This document shows positions 1 to 8,415 of a DNA stretch of 64,000 bases, piece by piece. Each line of letters opens with the position of its first letter. Within the stretch, counting starts at the first letter, position 1. The stretch covers positions 111,420 through 175,419 of the forward strand of contig DATKKG010000075.1 of the NCBI GenBank assembly GCA_035543015.1. Reading direction: 5' to 3'. The notes beneath the pieces were generated by a model. That model searched no databases. It had not been told where the DNA came from and saw only the letters and a list, made by a program, of their open reading frames with translations. Source of the DNA: DATKKG01 sp035543015 (lineage in GTDB: Archaea > Thermoproteota > Nitrososphaeria > Conexivisphaerales > DTJL01). The translations under genes were made by a program, and so were the position numbers.

Positions 1-1280
1 TGGTCGCCCAGCTCCTGTCTCTGATGGACGGGCTGAGCGAGCGGGGGAACGTGGTGGTCATCGGGGCCACCAACAGGATCGACGATGTGGACCTGGCACT
101 GAGGAGGCCCGGCCGCTTCGACAGGGAGGTCGAAATCGGCGTTCCCAACACCGACGGCAGGCTGGAGATACTTCAGATCCACACCACCGGCATGCCTCTG
201 GCTGTCGACGTCGACCTCAGGCGCCTCTCCTCAATCACGAACGGCTACACGGGCGCCGACCTGAAGGCCCTGTGCCGGGAGGCCGCATTGGGCGCGCTGC
301 GCGAGGTGATACCGCAGACGGAGATCGACGTGCGTAACGTCCCCGCCGCGACGCTGGAGAGGATCACGATAGGCATGGAGAACTTCCTGGACGCCTACAA
401 GGGGATCGTCCCGACCGCCCTGCGTGAGTTCTACGTCGAGGTGCCGCAGACGCACTGGTCCGACGTAGGAGGCCTCGACAAGATCAAGGAGGCCCTCAGC
501 GAAAACATCATCGAGGCCGTCAAGCACCCCGAGGAGTTCAAGAAGAAGGGCATCGAGCCCCCGCGAGGCGTCCTCCTCTACGGCCCGCCCGGGTGCGGGA
601 AGACGCTCCTGGCGAAGGCGTTGGCGGCGGAGTCTCAGACCAACCTCATCGTCATAAGGGGACCCGAGGTCCTGAGCAAGTGGCTGGGCGAATCGGAGAA
701 GGCCATCAGGGACATCTTCAGGAAGGCCAGGTCGTCCAGCCCCTGCATCATATTGTTCGACGAAATCGACTCTCTGGGCCGCACCAGGTACGCCAGCGAG
801 GAGACGTGGAGCGGAGAGACGGTCCTCAGCCAGCTGCTGACCCAGATCGACTCCCTGTACTCTGGCGAAGGCGTCTTCATCATCGGCTCCACCAACAGGC
901 CGGACCTGCTTGACCCGTCGCTGCTCAGGCCCGGGAGGCTGGGCGTGCTCTTCTACGTGTCCCCGCCGGACGAGGAAGGGCGCCTATCCATTCTCAAGAT
1001 CCTGACTTCGCGCATGCCTCTGTCCTCCGACGTCGACCTGCCCTCCATCGCCAAGGAGGCGACCAACTTCACTGGAGCCGACCTCGAATCTCTCTGCAGG
1101 GAGGCCGGCCTGTCCGCCATCAGAAGGAAGTCGGAGACGGTTTCGAGGATGGACTTCGACTCCGGGCTGAGACAAGTGAAGCCCGGATACAGCAAGGAGG
1201 TCGAGGAGTGGTACGCGGAGCTCGACAAGAAGCTGAGGAGCCATGTCGTGAAGCCGCAGAAGCAGCGCCAGTACGGCTGA
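1..1280 (+). CDS. Cdc48/VCP-type AAA ATPase, C-terminal part
   Basis: Hexameric AAA unfoldase that remodels proteins and probably feeds the 20S proteasome. The gene is cut by the left edge: the reading frame is open from base 3, and the visible part starts in the first ATPase domain just before its sensor region (GATNRIDD) and arginine-finger segment (RPGRFDRE). The second ATPase domain has a perfect Walker A (GPPGCGKT, bases 582-605), Walker B (IILFDEID, about 747-770) and a RPGR finger motif. After RPGR the usual D/Q is replaced (RPGRLGVLFYV). The C-terminus ends in QYG, which resembles but does not match the hydrophobic-Tyr-X proteasome-docking tail. Two proteasome beta genes lie about 19 and 24 kb downstream. 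Confidence 0.93.
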   Translation, partial: VAQLLSLMDGLSERGNVVVIGATNRIDDVDLALRRPGRFDREVEIGVPNTDGRLEILQIHTTGMPLAVDVDLRRLSSITNGYTGADLKALCREAALGALREVIPQTEIDVRNVPAATLERITIGMENFLDAYKGIVPTALREFYVEVPQTHWSDVGGLDKIKEALSENIIEAVKHPEEFKKKGIEPPRGVLLYGPPGCGKTLLAKALAAESQTNLIVIRGPEVLSKWLGESEKAIRDIFRKARSSSPCIILFDEIDSLGRTRYASEETWSGETVLSQLLTQIDSLYSGEGVFIIGSTNRPDLLDPSLLRPGRLGVLFYVSPPDEEGRLSILKILTSRMPLSSDVDLPSIAKEATNFTGADLESLCREAGLSAIRRKSETVSRMDFDSGLRQVKPGYSKEVEEWYAELDKKLRSHVVKPQKQRQYG

Positions 1281-1350
1281 CCCCCCAACAACCTTATTAA
1301 GCCTCCAGCGGGCACTTTCGAGACGACTTTCTGGTCAGCGTGACCTGACT

Positions 1351-1587
1351 ATGGTAGATAGCCTCGCGGCGCAGATCGACGAAAGAATCCGTTCGATGAA
1401 GGTGACCACGGACGTAGAGCTGCTCAACGAGCTGCGCAAGACGAAGGAGATGGACATGGAGGACCTCAACGACATCCTCTTCCGCCTTGAGATCAAGGGC
1501 TTGATAACCGTAAGCTGGATGGACAAGGAAAGGCGCCGTATCGAATACCGCGAGCCCAAGGAGCCAGCTCGTCAGGAAAGCACTTAA
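1351..1587 (+). CDS. small hypothetical protein, winged-helix-like
   Basis: A 78-residue acidic/basic helical protein starting at ATG, between the Cdc48 gene and fen1 on the same strand. Its pattern of helices followed by the segment GLITVSWMDKERRRIEYR looks like a compact winged helix with a beta wing, so a nucleic-acid or protein-binding role is possible. I do not recognise the family. A TATA-like AT-rich stretch (CTTATTAAG, about 1291-1299) lies about 50 bases upstream, so it may head its own transcript and read into fen1, whose start is 36 bases beyond its stop. Confidence 0.7.
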   Translation: MVDSLAAQIDERIRSMKVTTDVELLNELRKTKEMDMEDLNDILFRLEIKGLITVSWMDKERRRIEYREPKEPARQEST

Positions 1588-1623
1588 GAGACTTCCCGGC
1601 CCTTTTCGCCTGGCTTCGAGAGA

Positions 1624-2652
1624 ATGGGAGTCGACCTAGGCCCTCTCGTCAAGGAGAGGGCGACCATCAGGCTGGAGGACCTGAACAGGCGCATCATAGC
1701 GATAGACGCCTACAACGCCCTCTATCAGTTCCTGGCGGTGATCAGGGGAGAGACGGGCGAGCCCCTGATGGACAGGGAGGGGAGGGTCACCAGCCACCTG
1801 AGCGGCCTCTTCTATCGCACCTGCAACTTCCTGGAGAAGGGGGCCCGGCCGCTGTACGTCTTCGACGGCAAGCCTCCCCAACTCAAGCATGAGGAGATCT
1901 CGCGGAGAGGGGAGGCCAAGCGGAAGGCCTACGAGCTCTACCAGGAGGCGCAGGTGAGGGGGGACGCGGAGGGGATGCGGAAGTACGGCTCACTGTCCGT
2001 CCGTCTCGACGAAGGGATGGTGGCGGAGTCCAAGGAGCTGCTGAAGCTTATGGGCCTGCCTGTTGTGCAGGCTCCCTCCGAGGGAGAGTGCGAGGCCGCC
2101 TACCTCGCCTCGGTTGGGAAGGCCTGGGCTTCGGTTTCCCAGGACTACGACTCCCTCCTCTTCGGGTCGCCTCGGCTAATCAGGAACCTCACGGTTTCCG
2201 GACGCAGGAAGCTTCCGGGCAGGGACATCTACATCGAGGTGATCCCCGAGATGGTGAAGCTCGAGGACGTCCTCCGTGAATTGTCCGTGGACCATGCCCA
2301 GCTGGTGGACCTTGGGATCCTCCTCGGCACGGACTTCAACCCCGATGGGTTCAAAGGAGTGGGCACGGCGACCGCGCTGAAGTACATCCACACCTACGGG
2401 TCGCTCGACCGCGTGGAACCCCTCAAGGACGAGATCGCCGGCACGGATTACCAGCAGATCCGCGACATCTTCCTCAAGCCCGCCGTCGCCGACGTCGGCG
2501 AGCTGGAGTGGGGAGAGATAGACCTGGATGGCCTGAAGTCCATGCTCTGCGACAGGCACGACTTCTCCCCCGAACGGGTCCAAGCGGCCGTGGTCAGGGT
2601 AAGGGAGGCTTCCAAGGGACGGAGCGAGACCCTCGAAAGGTGGTTCGGCTAG
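1624..2652 (+). CDS. fen: flap endonuclease FEN-1
   Basis: Structure-specific 5' flap endonuclease used in Okazaki fragment maturation and base excision repair. The 342-residue length is normal for archaeal FEN-1. The two-metal site is intact: D in AIDAYNALYQFL, D in YVFDGKPP, the EGECEAA pair, the SQDYDSLLFG pair and the D of LLGTDFN. The helix-hairpin-helix follows (FKGVGTATALKYI). The C-terminus SETLERWFG resembles a PCNA-interacting box, with Ser where Gln is usual. Starts at ATG 1624. The pcm gene begins five bases after the stop, so the two are probably cotranscribed. Confidence 0.96.
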   Translation: MGVDLGPLVKERATIRLEDLNRRIIAIDAYNALYQFLAVIRGETGEPLMDREGRVTSHLSGLFYRTCNFLEKGARPLYVFDGKPPQLKHEEISRRGEAKRKAYELYQEAQVRGDAEGMRKYGSLSVRLDEGMVAESKELLKLMGLPVVQAPSEGECEAAYLASVGKAWASVSQDYDSLLFGSPRLIRNLTVSGRRKLPGRDIYIEVIPEMVKLEDVLRELSVDHAQLVDLGILLGTDFNPDGFKGVGTATALKYIHTYGSLDRVEPLKDEIAGTDYQQIRDIFLKPAVADVGELEWGEIDLDGLKSMLCDRHDFSPERVQAAVVRVREASKGRSETLERWFG

Positions 2653-2656
2653 GCTT

Positions 2657-3322
2657 TTGAAGCTAGACCTACTCAGGCGCGGCCTCGCTGACAACCTGGC
2701 CGCCGAAGGCATCCTCCAATCGGAGGACGTGCGGAGGGCCTTCCTCAAGGTCCCCCGTGAAGCGTTCGTCTGGCCAGGGAGCCTAGGCCAGGCGTACTTC
2801 GACATGCCCCTTTCCCTGGGCGAGACCGGCCAGACGATCTCGGCCCCTCACATGGTTGTCATCATGCTCGAGGCACTGAAGCCCAAGCCGGGCGACGTCG
2901 TCCTTGAGGTGGGCACGGGAAGCGGCTACAATGCCGCCCTCCTGGCGGAGATGGTCTGCCCTGACGGGAGATCAGGAGGGAGGGTCGTCACGGTGGAGCG
3001 CGTCCCCGAGCTGGCCGACTTCGCCAGGAGCAACCTGGCCAAGACCGGATACTCGGACAGAGTGCAAGTGATCGTGGGCGACGGAACCCTGGGCGACGGG
3101 GCCGGGACGAAGTTCGACGGGATAATGGTCACGGCCGCGGCTCCACGCATACCTGCCGCGCTCAAGAGACAGCTCAAGCCGAACGGCAGGCTGCTCATCC
3201 CCGTCGGACATCTTGGCTACCAGGACCTCATCCGGTGCACCAGGAAGGCCGGGGACAGGTACGAGGAGGAGAACCTCGGAGGATGCATCTTCGTTCCGCT
3301 GGTCGGTCAGGACGGCTACTAG
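2657..3322 (+). CDS. pcm: protein-L-isoaspartate O-methyltransferase
   Basis: SAM-dependent enzyme that methylates isoaspartyl residues to repair aged proteins. The 221-residue protein shows the family segment VPREAFVWP, the motif SLGETGQTISAPHMV, and the SAM-binding loop VLEVGTGSGYNAALLAE, followed by VTVERVPEL and the post-motif DGIMVTAAAPRIP. The start is TTG 2657, four bases after the fen1 stop. There is no better ATG in frame before the conserved region. Confidence 0.95.
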   Translation: MKLDLLRRGLADNLAAEGILQSEDVRRAFLKVPREAFVWPGSLGQAYFDMPLSLGETGQTISAPHMVVIMLEALKPKPGDVVLEVGTGSGYNAALLAEMVCPDGRSGGRVVTVERVPELADFARSNLAKTGYSDRVQVIVGDGTLGDGAGTKFDGIMVTAAAPRIPAALKRQLKPNGRLLIPVGHLGYQDLIRCTRKAGDRYEEENLGGCIFVPLVGQDGY

Positions 3323-3331
3323 GCGACCCGG

Positions 3332-3751
3332 TTGGAACCCCTGATGCGGGTCCGCTTCAAGGGGCACAAGAACCTCTTGGCCACGAACAGGATGACGATG
3401 GAGGTCACTCGGGAGGACTACCTCACCCTGAGGGGAGACTGCATCGTCGGCATCCTGGCCGACTCGGCGTGCAAGGACCTCCCCGATGCGGCCAAGGCCT
3501 TCCTTACGGGAGGGGATCCCCGAGTGAGGTTCGTCCTTTCCGTGGAGGGCGAGACCTTCGAGTTCCTCGCGTCGGGGTCCAGCTCTCTCACACTGACCCA
3601 CCCGGTCAGCATGGTCATACGGAAGAGCACCTACACCTGCTCAAGGACCCTGGCCGTCAAGTCGTCGGCCGCCGCCAGCGACGTCCCAAGGTCCATGGTG
3701 AGGAGGCTGGCCTCCGGAGCCGGAGGGGAGCTGGCGGCCTATCCCGCCTAG
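3332..3751 (+). CDS. DUF371 family protein
   Basis: A 139-residue protein of the archaeal DUF371 family, of unknown function. Typical family features are the opening KGHKNLLATNRMTMEVT, the block LRGDCIVGILADSACKDLP and the late segment SLTLTHPVSMVIRKST. No catalytic motif is evident. TTG 3332 is used here; an in-frame ATG lies 12 bases later (MRVRFKGH) and could be the true start. It follows pcm closely on the same strand. Confidence 0.85.
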   Translation: MEPLMRVRFKGHKNLLATNRMTMEVTREDYLTLRGDCIVGILADSACKDLPDAAKAFLTGGDPRVRFVLSVEGETFEFLASGSSSLTLTHPVSMVIRKSTYTCSRTLAVKSSAAASDVPRSMVRRLASGAGGELAAYPA

Positions 3752-3811
3752 CCGGGGTTCAGGGCATCTCGTCGCGGGAGGCGTGTTTCGCGGCATATCC
3801 GGCTCGAAAAG

Positions 3812-3827
3812 AAAGGTTTTAATTGCG
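3812..3827 (+). promoter_or_regulatory. TATA-like promoter of the Lrp gene
   Basis: A-rich then T-rich stretch (AAAGGTTTTAATTGC) about 30-40 bases before the Lrp ATG in an otherwise G+C-rich gap. This matches the position expected for an archaeal BRE/TATA pair with a short leader. Confidence 0.5.
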
Positions 3828-3854
3828 CAAAGCGTCAAGCCGGGGTGACTCGGC

Positions 3855-4268
3855 ATGGACGAAGTCGACAAGAAGCTCCTTGAGCTTCTTAAGCACGACG
3901 CTCGTCTTTCCTTTGTTGACCTTGGCTCGAACGTCGGTCTCTCTGAGGCGGCGGTTAGGCGCAGGGTCAAGCGGCTCCAGGAGCTCAACATCATCAAGAG
4001 GTTCACGATAGACATCGAGGTCGGGCAGGCGGCAAGCGCCCTGACCCTTGTGGCGGTGGCGCCTTCGACCCCGACCAGCGACGTCTCAGCCAGGATCAAG
4101 GCCCTCCCGGCTGTACAGAGGGTCTACGAAATCACGGGCCAGTACGACATCGCGGTCCTGATTACGGGGACCAACATCGCGGAGGTCAACGGCAGCATCG
4201 ACCAGATACGCCGGGCCGACGGGGTGGCCACGACGAACACGATAATCATCCTCAGGGAGATAACCTAG
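3855..4268 (+). CDS. Lrp/AsnC family transcription regulator
   Basis: DNA-binding regulator of the Lrp/AsnC (feast/famine) family. Residues 1-55 form the helix-turn-helix (DEVDKKLLELLKHDARLSF, then DLGSNVGLSEAAVRRRVKRL), and residues 60-137 form the RAM domain with the dimer/effector segment VYEITGQYDIAVLITG. The 137-residue length is standard. It has its own promoter-like element and no amino-acid gene directly beside it, so the regulated pathway cannot be read from context. LysM-like lysine-biosynthesis control is one possibility, not shown here. Confidence 0.92.
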   Translation: MDEVDKKLLELLKHDARLSFVDLGSNVGLSEAAVRRRVKRLQELNIIKRFTIDIEVGQAASALTLVAVAPSTPTSDVSARIKALPAVQRVYEITGQYDIAVLITGTNIAEVNGSIDQIRRADGVATTNTIIILREIT

Positions 4269-4325
4269 CTTTCCCGTTCGGAGCTAGGCATATTAGCTCA
4301 ACCCGCTTCTCATGGGCGTCAGCGC

Positions 4326-4595
4326 TTGAGGGTACGCGTCAGGGTCTTCGGGTTGGTCCAGGGGGTCGGCTTCAGGTACTTCGTCAGGGAGTCCGCCCTC
4401 TCTCTGATGCTGAAGGGTTGGGTCCGGAACGCCGAAGACGGCTCCGTCGAGGCCCTCTTCGAAGGAGACGAAGACTCGATTCACCGGGCCGTGGAGCTCT
4501 GCAGGATGGGGCCGCCGATGGCTTCCGTCGAAAGGGTCACCGTCAGCCCGGATTCAGGTGACCAGCTCCCGGACGATTTCAGGATCTCCGACTAG
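4326..4595 (+). CDS. acyP: acylphosphatase
   Basis: Small enzyme that hydrolyses carboxyl-phosphate bonds in acylphosphates. The 89-residue chain carries the signature VFGLVQGVGFRYFVRESA, with the phosphate-binding loop and catalytic Arg, and GWVRNAEDGSVEALFEGDE with the catalytic Asn. Start TTG 4326 begins directly with the first strand. It is convergent with the RNase P operon on the opposite strand; the 87 bases between the two hold nothing I recognise. Confidence 0.95.
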   Translation: MRVRVRVFGLVQGVGFRYFVRESALSLMLKGWVRNAEDGSVEALFEGDEDSIHRAVELCRMGPPMASVERVTVSPDSGDQLPDDFRISD

Positions 4596-4682
4596 GTTTG
4601 CAGCTTTGGCTGGATGTGTTTTGGGTCAGTTCGTCGCGAGGTCTTCAACGCCTTGGGGGCTCAGCCTGGGACGGCGATAACT

Positions 4683-5000
4683 TCATCCCGATCTTGAGCT
4701 GAAAAGCCCGGCTTCTTTAAGTCTTGTCCTGAGCGCCTTGATCGTGCCCGAGCAGTGGAGCGGCCTGAGCCAACCGGGACCGTCCTTCGTGAAGCTGACG
4801 GCGAGGACGACGTCGTCGGACGAGCTTCCCTCCCTCATAAGAGCCCTCAACACGAAACCCCATTCCCGCTTCTCGACGACCTTGAGGGTCACTTCGTGGG
4901 CGGAGCTGAGGCCGGAGAGCCTGACCAGGTTCTCCCTTATCGGCTCGGGCCGGTCGACTTCCCTGGCCAGGACGGCGAAGTACCTCTTGACGAGTTTCAT
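4683..5000 (-). CDS. rnp2: RNase P protein component 2 (Pop5)
   Basis: Archaeal Pop5, which pairs with Rpp30 to activate the catalytic domain of RNase P RNA in tRNA 5' maturation. The 105-residue protein begins MKLVKRYFAVLAREVD and carries EWGFVLRALMREGSSSDDVVLAVS and the late SGTIKALRTR helix, as in the family. Its ATG (4998-5000) overlaps the TGA of rnp3 in an ATGA junction, which implies translational coupling. It is last in a three-gene minus-strand operon. Confidence 0.9.
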   Translation of the reverse strand: MKLVKRYFAVLAREVDRPEPIRENLVRLSGLSSAHEVTLKVVEKREWGFVLRALMREGSSSDDVVLAVSFTKDGPGWLRPLHCSGTIKALRTRLKEAGLFSSRSG

Positions 5001-5593
5001 GGCCCCCCCTCCCTCCGCCGGGTCGATGCGAGAAGCTCCAGCTTCCTGAGGAACCTCCTCTCCCTGACGCCGGCCGAGCGACGGCCCGACTTGACCAGCG
5101 CCGCGAAAGCCTTCTTTGTGAGCGGCGTGCAAAGCTCTTCCGGCTCCCTTGCGGAAGACGAGGCGATGACGGGGATGCCCCTTGCCCCTGCCGCCCTCGC
5201 CAGACGCGACGTCCACTCGAACGTCTTCGCAGGCGAGGTCTCGTAGGCCCTGCGGACCTCCGAAAGGGAGACCTCGAGGGCCTCCACCCTGTTGGGGTGG
5301 GACGCCAGATAGGAGTCCACATCATCAACGGCGTCCACGAGGCCCACGGACAGGAGCGACGGAGGCTTGCGCCTGGCTGACACCTGGGCCAGCGAGCAGG
5401 AATCCACGAAGGGGAGGGAGCTCCCGGCCGTGAGAAGGAAACAGCGAATCCCGTCTCCGGCCTCCGCCTGGAACCCCGCCGCCTCCGCCTCGGGCAGGTC
5501 CAGCCCAACGACGGAGCAACCCATGAGATCCAAGGCCTTCACCCACGCCCCGTAGGGCTTCGACGGCTTGATGCGCAGCTCGATGTGGCTCAC
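4997..5593 (-). CDS. rnp3: RNase P protein component 3 (Rpp30)
   Basis: TIM-barrel protein of archaeal RNase P, partner of Pop5. The 198-residue frame starts at GTG (5591-5593) with VSHIELRIKPSKP, overlapping the TGA of the preceding gene as GTGA. Family-like stretches are SVGLVDAVDDVDSYLASHPN, VEALEVSLSEVRRAYE and IPVIASSSAREPEELCTP. The frame stays open further upstream, but that part only shadows the gene in front, so the GTG is the sensible start. Confidence 0.88.
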   Translation of the reverse strand: MSHIELRIKPSKPYGAWVKALDLMGCSVVGLDLPEAEAAGFQAEAGDGIRCFLLTAGSSLPFVDSCSLAQVSARRKPPSLLSVGLVDAVDDVDSYLASHPNRVEALEVSLSEVRRAYETSPAKTFEWTSRLARAAGARGIPVIASSSAREPEELCTPLTKKAFAALVKSGRRSAGVRERRFLRKLELLASTRRREGGP

Positions 5594-6000
5594 TCCAGGA
5601 ACCCCCTGACCAGCTCTATCGCTTCGCCGCCCTTTCCCTCCAGTTTGAACCGCAGCCTCACCGGGTCCCTCTCTCCCAGTTCGAGCCTGCCGACGACCAG
5701 CCCCTGCTTGTCCAGCCTGATGAAGAGCGTCCCCCTTTCGTCGATGTGCATCCCGAGCTGGCCCAGAAGGCGGGCCCTGTCCGCCGGTCCCAGCCCCTTC
5801 AGCACCCTTTCCAGAAGCCTGTCGGCCTCGGGCTGGTCGAGGGCGGCTCTCCCCTCCACGATCATGTTGCCGTTGTGGCCGTACAGGGTCACCGAGTTCG
5901 GCGCCTCCACCCCCAGGAGCTCCTTCAGGGCACTGTCCACCTTGCCCCGGTCCTCCGTGAGATGAACGTGGAACGAGACCTCGGCGGACTTCGCTTTCAT
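5590..6000 (-). CDS. RNA-binding protein, archaeal exosome-subunit-like family (DUF54)
   Basis: A 136-residue protein starting at ATG 6000 (MKAKSAEVSFHVHLTEDRGK). It resembles the archaeal conserved RNA-binding family often annotated as exosome subunit: an L5-like alpha/beta fold with the segment GVEAPNSVTLYGHNGNMIVEG and a C-terminal SRGD-like strand (ERDPVRLRFKLEG). It heads the operon with rnp3 and rnp2, a neighbourhood that supports a role in tRNA or RNA processing. A T/A-rich element (AAGATAAAGGTTATC, 6030-6044) lies 30-45 bases in front and reads as TATA-like in the minus direction. Confidence 0.82.
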   Translation of the reverse strand: MKAKSAEVSFHVHLTEDRGKVDSALKELLGVEAPNSVTLYGHNGNMIVEGRAALDQPEADRLLERVLKGLGPADRARLLGQLGMHIDERGTLFIRLDKQGLVVGRLELGERDPVRLRFKLEGKGGEAIELVRGFLE

Positions 6001-6092
6001 TCCTTGCCGGTGCCAACTGACTTGCCAAGCAAGATAAAGGTTATCTTCACCGCGCGGCGTCAAGCGCAAGGACCTTAACAGCAGTGTCGGAT

Positions 6093-6572
6093 TCAGGGAC
6101 TAAGGGCTGTCACATCGATGGGAAAACTGTAGCCACCTTCGGTGACGACAACTATCCTCTCTGTCGAACCAATGCTGAATGCATTTCGACCGTCGATGTT
6201 CGGGAACACCAGGGTCAGTTCAACACTACCCCCGGGATGGGGGACACGGACGTCCAATGTGCCCAAGGGGTCCTGTACTGCAGTCCCGTTTGCCGCCACG
6301 GACACACTCTTCCAGAAGTCCCACAAGTAGGAATTGTTGACCATCACGCCTCCAATGAAGGTATCCTTCGGCTTCTCGTTATGGGCAATCAGGCTAAGGG
6401 TGCAATTGTTGGGATACACCGTCACCGAGGTGTTTGTGATTGAGAGTTTCTCGAAGACTTCCGGGGTACCCGTGCTGAGGGCGCCGTTCCACCAAGCTTC
6501 CACGACCTGATAGCACAGAAGAATCACGACAAGAGTCAACAGAGACACGTAGAGCCTGTCCCTGTTCTTCAA
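6093..6572 (-). CDS. hypothetical secreted/membrane-anchored protein
   Basis: A 159-residue protein with one hydrophobic segment near the N-terminus (about residues 8-26, LYVSLLTLVVILLCYQVVEA) after a basic MKNRDR. The remainder is a beta-rich extracellular-looking domain rich in Asn, Thr and Ser with several N-glycosylation-type sequons. This suggests a single-pass anchored cell-surface protein. The start is TTG 6572. I do not recognise the family. Its codons are less G+C-biased than its neighbours, so recent acquisition is possible. Confidence 0.7.
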   Translation of the reverse strand: MKNRDRLYVSLLTLVVILLCYQVVEAWWNGALSTGTPEVFEKLSITNTSVTVYPNNCTLSLIAHNEKPKDTFIGGVMVNNSYLWDFWKSVSVAANGTAVQDPLGTLDVRVPHPGGSVELTLVFPNIDGRNAFSIGSTERIVVVTEGGYSFPIDVTALSP

Positions 6573-6781
6573 CTGCGTGGCGCCGTCTGGTGTAGTGGAG
6601 TTCTGTTGATATAAATGTCAAGCTGGTCGGCCACTCAGGGCTTCGCCTCCCGGGAAACCTTCAACGCGTTGAAACGCCTACCTTTATCCTTACGACCATT
6701 AGTAGTAACGAATAGGAACAGAATTAATGTTGGGCACTGCTGGCAAAAGGGTTATCTTGAGCTCCGGTTTCACGACCTCCG

Positions 6782-7789
6782 ATGTCGCGCAGACGAGGCG
6801 CCCGCATCCTGGGCCTCGGGATAGAGAGCACGGCGCACACCTTCGGTGCGGCCTTGATGGATTCCGAAGGCGAGGTCCTGGCGGACTGCCGGGAAGTCTA
6901 CCGCGCACCCGCCGGCTCCGGCATCCACCCACGCGAAGCCTCGAGGCACCACGCGGAGGTGGCCCCGGCCGTCCTGAAGGAATGCTTTGGCAGGGCCGGA
7001 CTCGCTGCCGCCGACCTGGACTTCATAGCGTACTCCGCCGGACCCGGCCTGGGACCCTGCCTGAGGGTCGGCGCCGTCGTCGCCAGGTCCCTCAGCTCCT
7101 TCTACCGCAAACCCCTGGTCCCCGTCAACCACGCCGTGGGCCACCTGGAACTGGGCTCGCTTCTCTGCGACATGTCCTCCCCCGTATGCCTCCTCGTGTC
7201 AGGGGGGCACACGGCCGTGGTCGTCCCCGCCGGTGGGCGTTGGAGGATCTTCGGGGAAACGCTAGACATCACGGTCGGCCAGCTTCTTGACCAGTTCGGC
7301 AGGTTCATCGGCCTCGGGAGCCCCTGCGGCCCCGCCATCGAGAAGATGGCGCTGAAGGGAAGGCACCTGGTCGACCTGCCGTACGTCGTCAAGGGCAACG
7401 ACGTTTCGTTCTCCGGGCTCCTGACCGCGGCCAAGAACCAGGTGGGGGGCCACGCCAACGAAGACCTCGCCTATTCGATCCAGGAGCACGCCTACGCCAT
7501 GCTCTGCGAGGTTTCGGAACGCGCGCTGGCGTTCTCCGAGAAGAAGGAGCTCCTCATCGTGGGCGGCGTCTCGGCCAACAGGCGGCTCATGGAGATGGTC
7601 GGGACCGTGGCCCTCCGGCAGGGCGCGAGGTCCGCAGGCTGCCCGCCAGCCTTCTCCGGGGACTGCGGAGCCCAGATCGCCTGGGCCGGCTTGGAGCATT
7701 TCCAGGCGGGCCTGTCGGTGCGTCCCGTCTCCGGCTTCGTTCGGCAGTCCTGGCGACTGGACACGGTGGGAGTGCCATGGAGAGACTGA
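6782..7789 (+). CDS. kae1: KEOPS subunit Kae1 (TsaD-type)
   Basis: Catalytic subunit of KEOPS, which transfers threonylcarbamoyl to A37 of ANN-decoding tRNAs. The 335-residue ASKHA-fold protein has the N-terminal LGLGIESTAHTFG, metal-binding histidines in RHHAEVAP and VNHAVGHLE, LLVSGGHTAVVV for nucleotide, and GDCGAQIAWAG, which carries the last metal-ligand Asp. Starts at ATG 6782. Its end overlaps bud32 by 13 bases, so these two partners of the complex are translated together. Confidence 0.96.
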   Translation: MSRRRGARILGLGIESTAHTFGAALMDSEGEVLADCREVYRAPAGSGIHPREASRHHAEVAPAVLKECFGRAGLAAADLDFIAYSAGPGLGPCLRVGAVVARSLSSFYRKPLVPVNHAVGHLELGSLLCDMSSPVCLLVSGGHTAVVVPAGGRWRIFGETLDITVGQLLDQFGRFIGLGSPCGPAIEKMALKGRHLVDLPYVVKGNDVSFSGLLTAAKNQVGGHANEDLAYSIQEHAYAMLCEVSERALAFSEKKELLIVGGVSANRRLMEMVGTVALRQGARSAGCPPAFSGDCGAQIAWAGLEHFQAGLSVRPVSGFVRQSWRLDTVGVPWRD

Positions 7790-8415
7790 TCAGGAGGGGC
7801 GCCGAGGCGGACATCCTCCTGGGCAGGTGGCTGACCGAGAAGGCCGTGTTCAAGGTCAGGACCAAGAGAGCCTATATGATCAGAGAGCTGGACGAGCGGA
7901 TGAGGGAGGCCCGGACGTCCAGGGAAGCCGAGCTGTTGAGCGCCGCCAAGCGGATGGGAGTCCCCACGCCACTGGTCTTCCACGTGGACCTCGCCAAGTA
8001 CACCATCGTCATGCAATACCTCGAAGGTCCCCGGCTCAAGGAGCTTCTCCAGAAGGACGAACCCCGGATCGATCTCTGCGAGACCATGGGGTCTCTCATG
8101 GCCAGGCTTCACGCCCACGGTGTGGTGCACGGCGACCCGACGACCTCCAATCTCATCCTCTCCGGGGGCAAGCTTGCGCTCATAGACTTCGGCCTCTCCT
8201 ACAGGTCCGGTTCCGTCGAGGACATAGCGGTCGACCTCCACCTTGTGAAGGAAGTCCTTCAGAGCGCCCACAGCTCCGTCAGCAGGGCGGCCCTAGAGGA
8301 GTTCAGGGAGGGATACCTCCGCGAAAGCGGGGCCGCTGCGGAACAGATATGGCGGCGGGTGGCCGACATTGAGCGCAGGGGAAGGTATGCGAGGTCCGAA
8401 TGGGGAGGCGACTGA
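7777..8415 (+). CDS. bud32: KEOPS-associated kinase Bud32
   Basis: Small RIO-like kinase/ATPase that drives KEOPS by ATP hydrolysis and binds Kae1. The 212 residues include the degenerate N-lobe (IRRGAEADILLG, K in AVFKVRTKRAY), the catalytic loop VVHGDPTTSNLIL and the metal-binding LIDFGLSYRSGSVEDIAVD, then the C-terminal basic tail RRGRYARSEWGGD. It is a separate gene rather than fused to kae1, as in some archaea, and its stop directly abuts the next start. Confidence 0.96.
   Translation: MERLIRRGAEADILLGRWLTEKAVFKVRTKRAYMIRELDERMREARTSREAELLSAAKRMGVPTPLVFHVDLAKYTIVMQYLEGPRLKELLQKDEPRIDLCETMGSLMARLHAHGVVHGDPTTSNLILSGGKLALIDFGLSYRSGSVEDIAVDLHLVKEVLQSAHSSVSRAALEEFREGYLRESGAAAEQIWRRVADIERRGRYARSEWGGD

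Noticed and set aside
4717..5508. 263-codon minus-strand frame over the RNase P genes
   Set aside because: Its residues are Arg/Pro/Ser-rich shadow coding of rnp3 and rnp2, which both show clear family motifs in other frames.
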